A DNA stretch of 9,762 nt from SMWD01 sp051008895 (GTDB lineage: Bacteria > Pseudomonadota > Gammaproteobacteria > Steroidobacterales > GCA-2729495). A program made the position numbers and the translations under genes. The first letter of the stretch is position 1; each line of letters starts with the position of its first letter. The notes below the pieces were generated by a model. It worked only from the letters and a program-made list of their open reading frames with translations, ran no database searches and was not told where the DNA came from. The DNA lies in NCBI GenBank assembly GCA_051008895.1, contig JBPCXI010000010.1:1-9762 (forward strand), in the 5' to 3' direction. Of the stretch, positions 1 to 6,564 are shown piece after piece.

Positions 1-82
1 GAACTGCTCGATTCCTGAGCGGCCGCGCGTCTGCGCGCCACGCCCTGTCGTTCACTTCAGGGTCACCCTGGCTCACTCAGCG
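1..82. other. Left-edge flank without a supported gene
   Basis: This is the stretch downstream of the SDR gene stop. It holds a small GC hairpin (arms GCGCG at 25-29 and CGCGC at 34-38, loop 4 nt), a near-palindrome around 60-70 (CAGGGTGACCCTG on the minus strand), and the second copy of a 10-bp tandem repeat sharing TCACTCAG (73-80 and 83-90). None of the hairpins is followed by a T run, so I do not call an intrinsic terminator. On the plus strand a frame ends at TGA 16-18 (reading E-L-L-D-S-stop). That could be the tail of a convergent gene outside the window, but five codons cannot support a call. Confidence 0.3.
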
Positions 83-1072
83 TCACTCAGGCGCCTGCCA
101 GTCCTGCCAGCCGGTCGCTGTCAGATATTCCTCCAGCGTCATCAGCTGCGGATACCGTGCCCGCCAGCCGGCCGTATCGGCGACATAGCCGACCTCGTCG
201 TACCAGCGAAATAGCGGGCGCAGCGGTTTCGGCAACATCCCGAGGAAGTCGTCGACTGGCATGCGCCGATATGGGATCGAGCGCCCGGTGACGCGGCTGA
301 ACGTCGCCGCCAGCGCCTCCATCGTCATCTGGTCCCCGGAGATATTGACCGCGCGCCCGGCCCAGTCGCCCGGGTTTGCGAACGCCTCGCCGACAAAGAA
401 CCCGATGTCGCGAATCGCGATCATCGTCGCAATCCGCTCCGGCGCCCGCGAATCGACGATGCCGGTGCGGACGATCCGTGCCTGCTGACCGCGGTAGTTC
501 TCCATGAACGCGACCGGCCGCAGCACCGTATACGGTATGCCGCTGTCACGAATCTTCAGCTCGATCTGCCCGGCTGCCGCGCCCGGCATGCCGTTCTCGG
601 GGTCCGCCGCGGCGCCGAGCGAATAGACGAGGTGCCGGACGCTGGCCGCGCGCGCGGCCTCGATCACGTTCGTGCCTTGCGCCAGTTCATCAGGCGAGAA
701 CGCGGTATAGAAAAACACGCCGTCCACGCCCGCCATCGCCGCCTGCAACGATGCCGGATCCCCGTAATCCGCACGTACGATCTCTATACCCCTGGCTGCC
801 AGCGCGAGCGCTTTGGCACCATCCGGCTTGCGTGTCATACCGCGCACGTTAAGTCCGCGCGACAGCAGCTCGTCGACCACGGCGCCGCCCTGTCGACCAG
901 TCGCACCGCCGACCAGGATCAGCCGCGATTCGGGCGCGGTTTTCGCAACGTCAGACTCACCGGGCGGCGAACTGAACCAGGCCATCAGGAAAATCGACAG
1001 AATCATCAGGATCGAGATGACGATGAGCAGCTTGCCTTCGAAGCCGCCGAATTTGGGGTTTGGTTGATTCAT
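83..1072 (-). CDS. NmrA-family NAD(P)-binding SDR protein with an N-terminal membrane anchor
   Basis: The protein has 329 residues. Residues 15-32 (about KLLIVISILMILSIFLMAW) form one strongly hydrophobic segment, a likely transmembrane anchor. A Rossmann fold starts near residue 50 with the glycine motif G56-A-T-G59-R-Q-G62, typical of atypical SDRs of the NmrA/azoreductase type. Later parts read as an NmrA-like domain (YTVLRPVAFMENY and similar). The usual SDR catalytic YxxxK is not apparent, so it may be a redox sensor, a quinone or azo reductase-like enzyme, or a regulator; the substrate is unknown. I chose ATG 1070-1072. The open frame continues to 1120, but those codons are tRNA-Pro sequence. 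There is no Shine-Dalgarno outside the tRNA, whose CCA ends 3 nt before the ATG. Because NAD(P) is cytosolic, an N-out/C-in topology is expected, but the flanking charges do not settle it. The stop is TGA. Confidence 0.8.
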   Translation of the reverse strand: MNQPNPKFGGFEGKLLIVISILMILSIFLMAWFSSPPGESDVAKTAPESRLILVGGATGRQGGAVVDELLSRGLNVRGMTRKPDGAKALALAARGIEIVRADYGDPASLQAAMAGVDGVFFYTAFSPDELAQGTNVIEAARAASVRHLVYSLGAAADPENGMPGAAAGQIELKIRDSGIPYTVLRPVAFMENYRGQQARIVRTGIVDSRAPERIATMIAIRDIGFFVGEAFANPGDWAGRAVNISGDQMTMEALAATFSRVTGRSIPYRRMPVDDFLGMLPKPLRPLFRWYDEVGYVADTAGWRARYPQLMTLEEYLTATGWQDWQAPE

Positions 1073-1075
1073 ATT

Positions 1076-1152
<77 letters not shown>

Positions 1153-1165
1153 ACTGTTCCAAGCT

Positions 1166-1191
1166 GCGGCCACGCGGAATCCCGCGGCCGC
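1166..1191 (-). other. Strong hairpin in the tRNA-Pro 5' leader
   Basis: On the minus strand the arms GCGGCCGCGG (1191-1182) and CCGCGTGGCCGC (1177-1166) pair over 10 bp with a 2-nt bulge (GT) around the loop GATT. No T run follows, so it is not a canonical terminator. If the -10 box at 1197-1202 is used, the transcript would begin almost exactly at the hairpin, so it would cap the pre-tRNA 5' end until RNase P removes it. The left arm lies in a 12-bp palindrome (1182-1193). Confidence 0.45.
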
Positions 1192-1196
1192 GGCTA

Positions 1197-1202
1197 ATCA
1201 TA
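1197..1202 (-). promoter_or_regulatory. Candidate -10 box for tRNA-Pro
   Basis: The minus strand reads TATGAT here, a 5/6 match to the sigma70 -10 consensus. It lies about 45 nt upstream of the mature tRNA 5' end and is followed by a GC-rich discriminator, as is common at stable-RNA promoters. No convincing -35 box lies 16-18 nt upstream (the best is TCAAGG), which weakens the call. Cotranscription with ihfA and the merR-like gene is the alternative. Confidence 0.4.
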
Positions 1203-1226
1203 CCTCAGAGTTTACGAGTCCTTGAC

Positions 1227-1245
1227 GCCGGGTCGTGGACCCGGC
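1227..1245 (-). terminator. Stem-loop after the merR-like stop codon
   Basis: The minus strand has a perfect 7-bp stem (GCCGGGT/ACCCGGC) around the loop CCACG, starting 6 nt after the stop of the merR-like gene. Outer bases GTCC and GGAC could extend it. It is well placed to end the thrS-to-merR operon, but no U tract follows (the next bases are GTCAAGG). It may instead protect the mRNA 3' end or act together with another termination mechanism. Confidence 0.4.
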
Positions 1246-1251
1246 CCGGAC

Positions 1252-1608
1252 TCAGCGCCGCAGCAGCTTGAGGACTTCCTCGAGCTCCTGCCGCAGCTGC
1301 TTGATGACCTGCTGGCTATGGGAATTATCAGTCTTCGACTCTTCGCCCATGAGCTTCTGCCTCGCGCCGCCGATCGTGAAGCCGTCGTCGTACAACAGGC
1401 TGCGGATCTGGCGAATGATGATGACGTCCTGACGCTGGTAGTAGCGCCGGTTGCCCCGCCGTTTGACGGGTTTGAGCTGCGGAAACTCTTGTTCCCAATA
1501 GCGCAGCACGTGCGGCTTTACCGCACAAAGATCACTGACTTCACCGATCGTGAAATACCGTTTTCCCGGTATCGGTGGAAGTTCGGCGTTATTCCCCGGT
1601 TCCAGCAT
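1252..1608 (-). CDS. MerR-family DNA-binding regulator linked to ihfA
   Basis: This 118-residue protein has a MerR-type winged helix-turn-helix at about residues 18-86: YFTIGEVSDLC, then VLRYWEQEF, then the wing GNRRYY, followed by the second helical part ending near GARQKL. The C-terminal 22 residues are rich in Leu, Glu and Gln (VIKQLRQELEEVLKLL) and probably form the short dimerisation coiled coil. There is no cysteine-rich effector-binding loop, so it is unlike the metal sensors such as MerR or CueR. It belongs to the small MerR-like proteins commonly encoded directly after ihfA in gammaproteobacteria, whose targets I do not know. ATG 1606-1608 lies inside ihfA, giving a 20-nt overlap that suggests translational coupling. 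No strong Shine-Dalgarno is visible. The stop is TGA. Confidence 0.9.
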   Translation of the reverse strand: MLEPGNNAELPPIPGKRYFTIGEVSDLCAVKPHVLRYWEQEFPQLKPVKRRGNRRYYQRQDVIIIRQIRSLLYDDGFTIGGARQKLMGEESKTDNSHSQQVIKQLRQELEEVLKLLRR

Positions 1609-1888
1609 AGGATTCTACTCGGGCCTTTAGTTTTTGACCTGGGCGGAAGGTCACGACCCGACGAGCCGTGATCGGAATCTCTTCCCCTGTTTTCGGATTC
1701 CGTCCCGGTCGTTGATTTTTATCTCTCAGGTCAAAGTTACCGAAACCGGACAACTTAACCTGCTCCCCACTAACGAGCGCCGCACGCAAATCTTCGAATA
1801 ACACGTCAACCAGCTCTCGTGCTTCGCGCTTGTTCAGCCCGAGCTCGTTGAAGAGAGATTCGGCCATGTCTGCTTTGGTCAGAGCCAT
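1589..1888 (-). CDS. ihfA: Integration host factor subunit alpha
   Basis: IhfA pairs with IhfB to make IHF, a nucleoid protein that binds the DNA minor groove and bends it sharply, helping recombination, replication initiation and sigma54 transcription. The 99-residue product has the same length as E. coli IhfA. It contains the hallmark stretch VKLSGFGNF, then RPGRNPKTGE in the beta arm with its DNA-intercalating proline, and TARRVVTFRPGQKLK near the C terminus. The start ATG 1886-1888 lies 6 nt after the pheT stop. A purine-rich AAGAGAA inside the end of pheT probably serves as the ribosome site, so the genes are likely coupled. The stop TAA (1589-1591) lies inside the merR-like gene. Confidence 0.98.
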   Translation of the reverse strand: MALTKADMAESLFNELGLNKREARELVDVLFEDLRAALVSGEQVKLSGFGNFDLRDKNQRPGRNPKTGEEIPITARRVVTFRPGQKLKARVESYAGTGE

Positions 1889-1894
1889 AGTTAT

Positions 1895-4273
1895 TTATTC
1901 TCTTATCGTGGCTTTGCAATCACGAGCCAAACGCTCCGTCACTGCGCCGACAATCCTGTCGATAGCAGCGTCTTCAAGGGTGCGCGAAGTGTCCTGCAAA
2001 ATCAAGCCTAAAGCCACACTCCTGTAACCAGTCTCGATGTTTTTTCCCGCGAAAATGTCAAATATGACCACATCTCGCAGCGTCGCCCCGGCCGCTTCCC
2101 GAGCACATTTCTCGAGCTCGGCGACCGGAATTTCCTGTCCGACGATGACCGCAACATCGCGTCGCACCGCCGGGAATTTCGATATACCCAGGTACTCAGT
2201 CACGCCAGCCGCAAACGCTACGTCGATGATCAATTCGAACAACATCGGCGTCTCGGCCAACTGCAACTTCCTGATCAACGACGGGTGCAATTCACCGCAC
2301 CAGCCGACGACTTTTTTCGCGCGGACTATTTGCGCCGCGCGACCGGGTCGCAATGCCGGATGTTCCGCCGCAACGAACTCGAACTCGTCGCTCGCGCCGG
2401 TTAGCGCCAGCATCGACTCGAGGTCGGCTTTGAGGTCGAAGAAATCGACCGCCCTCGGCGGTGCATCCCACTGCTCCGGATAAGCGTTGCCGGCAATCAG
2501 TCCTGAGAGCACATTTTCTTCAATTATATCCGCATCTTGCTGGAAAAACCTAATACCAGATTCAAATAGTCGCACGCGCGGCTGCTGGCGATTCAGATTA
2601 TGTTTCAAAGCCTGCACCAGCCCGGGCCACAGCGACTGACGCATGACCGCGAGATCCGCCGAGATCGGATTGGCGAGCGTGAGCTCCGCCGGCGCCGCGC
2701 CGAAATCCCGGTCCGACTCCGGGTCGATGAAACTATACGTAATCGCCTCGCGGTAGCCGCGGGCGACCAGCGTCGCGCGCGCGCGCTCCAGCGGCACCGC
2801 CGTCTCGGTGCGGCGACCGAGTGTCGTGGTCAGATCGCCGGGAACCTCCGGGATCCGATCGTAACCATAGAGGCGACCGCCTTCCTCGACGAGATCCGCC
2901 TCGATCGCGATGTCGAAGCGCGCCGGCGGCGCGCCGACCGACCAGCCGTCCGCGGTCGTCGCGACTTCCATACCGAGCCCGGTCAGCATCGCCTCGACGT
3001 CCGGCGCCGGTATCTCATGGCCGAGCATCGCGGCCAGGCGCTGACGACGCAGCATCACCGGCTCTCTGCGCGGTAAATGCGCGTCGAGCGACTCGGTGAC
3101 GACCGGTCCCGGCGTGCCGCCGGCGATGTCGAGCAATAGCTACGTCGCGCGTTCGATCGCGCGCACCTGGTGCTCCGGATCGACGCCGCGTTCGAAGCGC
3201 AGCGACGCGTCCGTGTGCATACCGAAGCGCCGCGCACGGCCTGCGATGACCGCCGGTGCGAAAAAAGCGGCCTCGAGAAAGACGTTCTTGGTCGACTCGT
3301 CCACGGCCGTCGACGCTCCGCCCATGATCCCGGCCATGCCGATTGCGCCGCTGCTGTCGGCGATCGCCAGCACGTCCGCATCGAGCGTGACCTCCTGGCC
3401 GTCGAGTAACACCAGTTTCTCACCGTCCGCTGCGCGCCGGACGACGATACCCCCGTCGAGCCGGTCCAGGTCGTACCCGTGCAGCGGCTGGCCCAGTTCG
3501 AGCATGACGAAATTCGTGACATCGACGACCGGCGAAATCGGCCGCAAGCCGCTGCGGCGAAGTTTCTCCTGCAACCACAGCGGCGACGCGGCAGCAGGGT
3601 CGATGCCGGCGATCACGCGACCGGCAAAGCGGCCGCAACCGGCCCCCGCGGTCAATTCGACCGGATGGCTGCGGTCGCCGGTCGGCGCGACCGGCTCGAT
3701 CACGGGTTCGGCGAACGGCAGCCGCTCCCCCGCTGCTAGATCACGGGCGACGCCAACGACACAGAAGCAATCGGCGCGGTTCGGCGTCAGGTCCAGGTCG
3801 ATGATCCGGTCATCCAGGCCCAGGGCTTGCGCAATCGGCGTGCCGGGCGCCGCGGCAGCGTCGAGTTCGAGCAAACCGTCAGCGGACTCCCCGATACCGA
3901 GTTCGACGCCCGAGCACAGCATGCCCGCGGACGGCTCGCCCCGCAGCTTGCTCTGCTTGATCTTGAGGCCGCCCGGCAGCACCGCACCGACCTGCGCGAC
4001 CGGGTAGTGGCCGCCCGCCTGCACGTTCGGGGCGCCGCAGACGATCGATAACGGCTCCGCGGCACCGACGTCGACACGACAGACGCGCAACCGGTCCGCG
4101 TTCGGGTGCGGGTTCACCGTCTCGACCTGGCCGACGACGACGCGCTCGAGCGGCGGCGCGACGGGCTCGACGTCGTCGACTTCCAGTCCGAGCATCGTCA
4201 GCCGATGCGCGACGGCCGCCGAGTCGAGATCGGTAGCGACCAGTTCGCGCAGCCAGGACTCGCTGATCTTCAT
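1895..4273 (-). CDS. pheT: Phenylalanine-tRNA ligase beta subunit, interrupted by an in-frame amber codon
   Basis: PheT is the large subunit of the (alpha-beta)2 PheRS; it edits mischarged Tyr-tRNA and binds tRNA-Phe. The frame spans 792 codons before TAA 1895-1897, against about 795 residues in E. coli. The N-terminal part holds the start MKISESWLREL, an EMAP-like tRNA-binding domain (about residues 39-148, VETVNPHPNADRL), and the B3/B4 editing region with HTDAS (T354, A356 as in E. coli). Codon 378 is TAG. The same frame then resumes as LLLDIAGG, where E. coli reads ERAT-R-LLIDICGG, and continues through B5, the core and the FDX-ACB domain (about 695-792). No indel is present; a single C-to-T change from CAG (Gln) would explain the codon. 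If the stop is real and not suppressed, the enzyme loses half its chain, though the gene is normally essential. ATG 4271-4273 follows pheS by 15 nt. Confidence 0.93.
3140..3142 (-). other. In-frame amber codon inside pheT
   Basis: The minus strand reads ACG TAG CTA TTG CTC here, that is T-stop-L-L-L. The frame is identical on both sides, and both flanks match the conserved PheT joint between the editing region and the B5 domain. The next codons include a TTG at 3134-3136 that could in principle restart translation, but no Shine-Dalgarno precedes it. Confidence 0.95.
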
Positions 4274-4288
4274 CTTCGCACCCGCGCC

Positions 4289-5272
4289 TCAGGTGAACTG
4301 CTGCAGAAACTGCAGGTCGTTGTCGAAGAACACGCGCAGATCATGCACGCCATAACGCAACATCGAGAGGCGTTCCGCACCCATGCCGAACGCGTAGCCA
4401 GTGAATTCTTCCGGGTCGATGCCGACACCGGCCAGCACGTTCGGGTGCACCATGCCGCAGCCGAGAATCTCCAGCCATTTGCCGGATTCGGACAACACGT
4501 CGACCTCGGCGGACGGCTCTGTGAACGGGAAGTACGACGGGCGGAATCGAAGCTCGGCCTTGCGCTCGAAGAAGCGCTCGACGAAATCATGCAATACCGA
4601 CTTCAGGTTCGCGAAGCTGACGCCGCGATCCACGACGAGTCCTTCGATCTGATGGAACATCGGCGTGTGGGTCATATCCGAGTCGCAGCGATAGACGCGG
4701 CCCGGGGCGATAATTCGTATCGGCGCACCCTGCGCCGCCATCGACCGAATCTGCACGGGCGACGTATGCGTGCGCAGCAGCTTGCCCGACGGAAAGTAGA
4801 ACGTGTCATGCATCGCGCGTGCCGGGTGATTCTCCGGAATATTCAGCGCAGTAAAATTATGCTGTTCGTCCTCGATTTCCGGCCCGGTGTGCACCTCGAA
4901 CCCGGACGCGGCGAAGATCGCCTCGATTCGCTCGAGCGTCCGCGTGACCGGGTGCACGCCGCCGACCGACTGACCGCGGCCGGCCTGCGTCACGTCGATC
5001 GCGCCCGACTGGAGCGCGGCATCGAGCTCGGCGCCGTCGAGCACGTCGCGGCGCGCCTGTATCGCGGCCTGGACCTGCTGCTTGGCCTCGTTGATCGCCT
5101 GCCCCGCGGCGGGACGTTCCGCGGCCGACAGCGAGCCGAGCTGCTTCAACAGCGCGGTTAACTCGCCCTTTTTGCCGAGCTTGCGGACGCGCACGTCTTC
5201 GAGCTGCGCTTTGTCCGTGCACGCCTCGACCTCCGCGAGTGCGCGGTTGACGAGATCTGGGACGTCATGCAT
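4289..5272 (-). CDS. pheS: Phenylalanine-tRNA ligase alpha subunit
   Basis: PheS is the catalytic subunit of PheRS, a class II synthetase that activates phenylalanine with ATP and charges tRNA-Phe. The 327-residue product equals the E. coli length. It has an N-terminal coiled-coil tRNA-binding arm (about residues 1-85), then the class II core: GGVHPVTR, motif 2 (APGRVYR, then HTPMFHQIEG), the FRPSYFPFTEPSAEVDV stretch, and motif 3 (YAFGMGAERLSMLRYG). I chose ATG 5270-5272 because it gives the family length and begins MHDVPDLV. An in-frame GTG at 5285-5287 would add five residues, and the longer open frame beyond it runs into rplT. Shine-Dalgarno support is weak for both starts. Only 28 nt separate it from rplT, so there is no room for a pheM leader peptide and attenuator. 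The stop is TGA. Confidence 0.97.
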   Translation of the reverse strand: MHDVPDLVNRALAEVEACTDKAQLEDVRVRKLGKKGELTALLKQLGSLSAAERPAAGQAINEAKQQVQAAIQARRDVLDGAELDAALQSGAIDVTQAGRGQSVGGVHPVTRTLERIEAIFAASGFEVHTGPEIEDEQHNFTALNIPENHPARAMHDTFYFPSGKLLRTHTSPVQIRSMAAQGAPIRIIAPGRVYRCDSDMTHTPMFHQIEGLVVDRGVSFANLKSVLHDFVERFFERKAELRFRPSYFPFTEPSAEVDVLSESGKWLEILGCGMVHPNVLAGVGIDPEEFTGYAFGMGAERLSMLRYGVHDLRVFFDNDLQFLQQFT

Positions 5273-5300
5273 TTGCGTGTCCGTCACGCGGGTCGGCCCA

Positions 5301-5663
5301 TCAGGCCTTGGCGAGTTCGGCCTTGGCCTGCTCCGCCAGCGCCGAGAACGCAGTCGCATCGTGCACCGCGATGTCGGCCAGCACTTTGCGATCGATTTCG
5401 ACGCCCGCCTTCGACAGGCCGTTCATCAGGCGGCTGTAGGACAGCCCGTTCAGGCGCGCCGCCGCATTGATACGCGTGATCCACAGTGCGCGGAACTGGC
5501 GCTTGCGCTGGCGACGATCGCGATACGCATACTGCCCGGCCTTCGTGACCGCCTGTTTGGCCACGCGATAGACCTTGCTGCGCGCACCGTAGTAGCCTTT
5601 TGCTTTATCAAGTACTTTCTTGTGACGCGCCCGCGCGACCACGCCCCGTTTAACCCTGGCCAT
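5301..5663 (-). CDS. rplT: 50S ribosomal protein L20
   Basis: L20 binds 23S rRNA early in assembly of the large subunit and in enteric bacteria also represses translation of rpmI-rplT. The 120-residue product (118 in E. coli) begins MARVKRGV and has the very basic N-terminal extension with KGYYGARSK and YAYRDRRQRKRQFRALWI. The globular C-terminal part contains INAAARLNGLSYS and LNGLSYSRLMNGL. A good Shine-Dalgarno AGGAG lies 6 nt before ATG 5661-5663. The gap to rpmI is 49 nt. The stop is TGA. Confidence 0.98.
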   Translation of the reverse strand: MARVKRGVVARARHKKVLDKAKGYYGARSKVYRVAKQAVTKAGQYAYRDRRQRKRQFRALWITRINAAARLNGLSYSRLMNGLSKAGVEIDRKVLADIAVHDATAFSALAEQAKAELAKA

Positions 5664-5712
5664 GAAATTCTCCTGTTTGTTCGTATCTTAAGGTATGTGA
5701 AGAGCAGCAAAC

Positions 5713-5910
5713 TCACGCGTAAGGCATGAGTTTTCTCGCCATGGCGACGTCAGCATCGGCGATCTGCGAGGCATCGCGCCCGTGGCGCTTTCGCTTCGAA
5801 CTCTTCTTGGTCAGGATATGGCGGAAGTGCGACTGGCCGCGCTTGAACTTGCCCTTGCCAGTCTTGCGGAAACGCTTGGCCGCACCGCGATTGGTTTTCA
5901 ATTTCGGCAT
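5713..5910 (-). CDS. rpmI: 50S ribosomal protein L35
   Basis: L35 is a small basic protein of the large ribosomal subunit. The product has 65 residues, the standard length, starting MPKLKTNRGAAKRF and rich in Lys and Arg (GKGKFKRGQSHFRHIL, then KKSSKRKRHGR). An upstream in-frame ATG at 5920-5922 would add MEHR, but it overlaps the GGAG Shine-Dalgarno that sits 6 nt before ATG 5908-5910, so the shorter start is correct. It is preceded by a structured 132-nt spacer that may carry the L20 control site. The stop is TGA. Confidence 0.98.
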   Translation of the reverse strand: MPKLKTNRGAAKRFRKTGKGKFKRGQSHFRHILTKKSSKRKRHGRDASQIADADVAMARKLMPYA

Positions 5911-6042
5911 TCTATGCTCCATTTGTAGCCTGGTACGTACCGGATCTGTTCCGGCCGCGGCAGGCGGGTCAGGATTAATCGCAATTAATCCAACTCACTT
6001 TTATATTCGGTCGATCGGCGCCAAACGCCGCTCAACCAGAAT
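5911..6042 (-). promoter_or_regulatory. Hairpin-rich infC-rpmI spacer, candidate L20 autoregulatory leader
   Basis: In a compact operon this 132-nt spacer stands out. On the minus strand, in transcription order, it holds a 5-bp hairpin CGGCG/CGCCG (6030-6016), an AT-rich TATAAA that resembles a -10 box but lacks a good -35, a perfect 8-bp hairpin GGATTAAT-TGCG-ATTAATCC (5991-5972), a hairpin CCGGA/TCCGG (5954-5940) and the palindrome GGTACGTACC (5941-5932). The rpmI Shine-Dalgarno follows. In E. coli L20 represses rpmI-rplT by binding RNA in the equivalent region. That this spacer does the same is inferred from position and structure only; no hairpin has the U tract of a terminator. Confidence 0.4.
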
Positions 6043-6561
6043 TCAATGCTTCTTCGGCGCCAACACCATGATCAGTTGACGCCCTTCCATCTTCGGGAAC
6101 TGCTCGACCGTGCCGAGCTCCTCGAGGTCGTTGCGGACCCGCTCGAGTAATTGCATGCCCAGTTCCTGGTGGGCCATCTCGCGTCCGCGAAAGCGCAACG
6201 TGACTTTCGTCTTGTCGCCCTGCTCCAGGAACGCGATGAGTTTTTTCATCTTGACGTTGTAGTCGCCGATCTCGGTCCCGGGCCGGAATTTGATTTCCTT
6301 AAGGTGCGTCTGTCGCTGCTTGACCTTGCCCGCGTGAGCTTTCTTCTTTTGCTCGAACAGGTACTTGCCAAAATCCATGATGCGACAAACCGGAGGCTCC
6401 GCGTTCGGCGATACCTCGACGAGGTCCAGGTCACTACCTCGGGCCAGCTCGATCGCGCTATCGAGATCCATGACACCGGCTTGCTCACCTTCGGAATCGA
6501 TCACCCTTACCTGGGTGGCATCTATCTCCTGGTTTCGCTTGATCCTTTTTTTAACGGCGAT
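6043..6561 (-). CDS. infC: Translation initiation factor IF-3, starting at AUC
   Basis: IF3 binds the 30S subunit, prevents premature 50S joining and checks start codons and initiator tRNA. The 172-residue product has the N domain with SPNAEPPVCRIMDFGKYLFE, a basic linker (QKKKAHAGKVKQRQ), and the C domain with KEIKFRPGTEIGDYNVK, RFRGREMAHQELG and the end GRQLIMVLAPKKH. The N-terminal sequence KKRIKRNQEIDATQVRV matches the family but has no ATG, GTG or TTG before it. The stop TGA 6565-6567 lies two codons upstream of ATC 6559-6561, which is 8 nt from a perfect GGAGG inside the thrS end. I therefore take ATC as the start. E. coli infC uses AUU, which lets IF3 repress its own synthesis, and the same logic is likely here. 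A GTG at 6502-6504 would delete conserved residues. Early codons are A-rich. Confidence 0.95.
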   Translation of the reverse strand: MAVKKRIKRNQEIDATQVRVIDSEGEQAGVMDLDSAIELARGSDLDLVEVSPNAEPPVCRIMDFGKYLFEQKKKAHAGKVKQRQTHLKEIKFRPGTEIGDYNVKMKKLIAFLEQGDKTKVTLRFRGREMAHQELGMQLLERVRNDLEELGTVEQFPKMEGRQLIMVLAPKKH

Positions 6562-6564
6562 TCG

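Noticed and set aside
73..92. Two-copy 10-bp tandem repeat (TCACTCAG)
   Set aside because: It is too short and too few in copies to distinguish from chance; it falls across the SDR stop codon.
1182..1193. 12-bp palindrome CCGCGGCCGCGG as a possible operator
   Set aside because: It is better explained as part of the tRNA leader hairpin and is likely in GC-rich DNA; no second copy exists near a regulated promoter.
1222..1227. TTGACG on the plus strand as a -35 box
   Set aside because: No -10 box follows at proper spacing and there is no plus-strand gene downstream.
1895..3136. The second half of pheT as a separate gene starting at TTG 3134-3136
   Set aside because: There is no Shine-Dalgarno, the TTG lies inside the conserved LLLDIAGG segment, and the frame is the same as the first half. 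It reads as one gene with a stop codon.
4106..5161. Long open frame on the plus strand opposite pheS and the start of pheT
   Set aside because: It lies entirely antisense to clearly conserved genes, is Arg/His-rich as expected from reversed high-GC codons, and resembles no family I recognise.
5273..5359. An N-terminal extension of PheS starting at 5359
   Set aside because: The extension overlaps the end of rplT and is Arg/Pro-rich. The ATG at 5270-5272 gives the exact family length.
6546..6552. Seven-A run near the infC start as a programmed frameshift site
   Set aside because: The zero frame gives a complete IF3 and neither shifted frame gives a meaningful product. The A-rich codons more likely help initiation.
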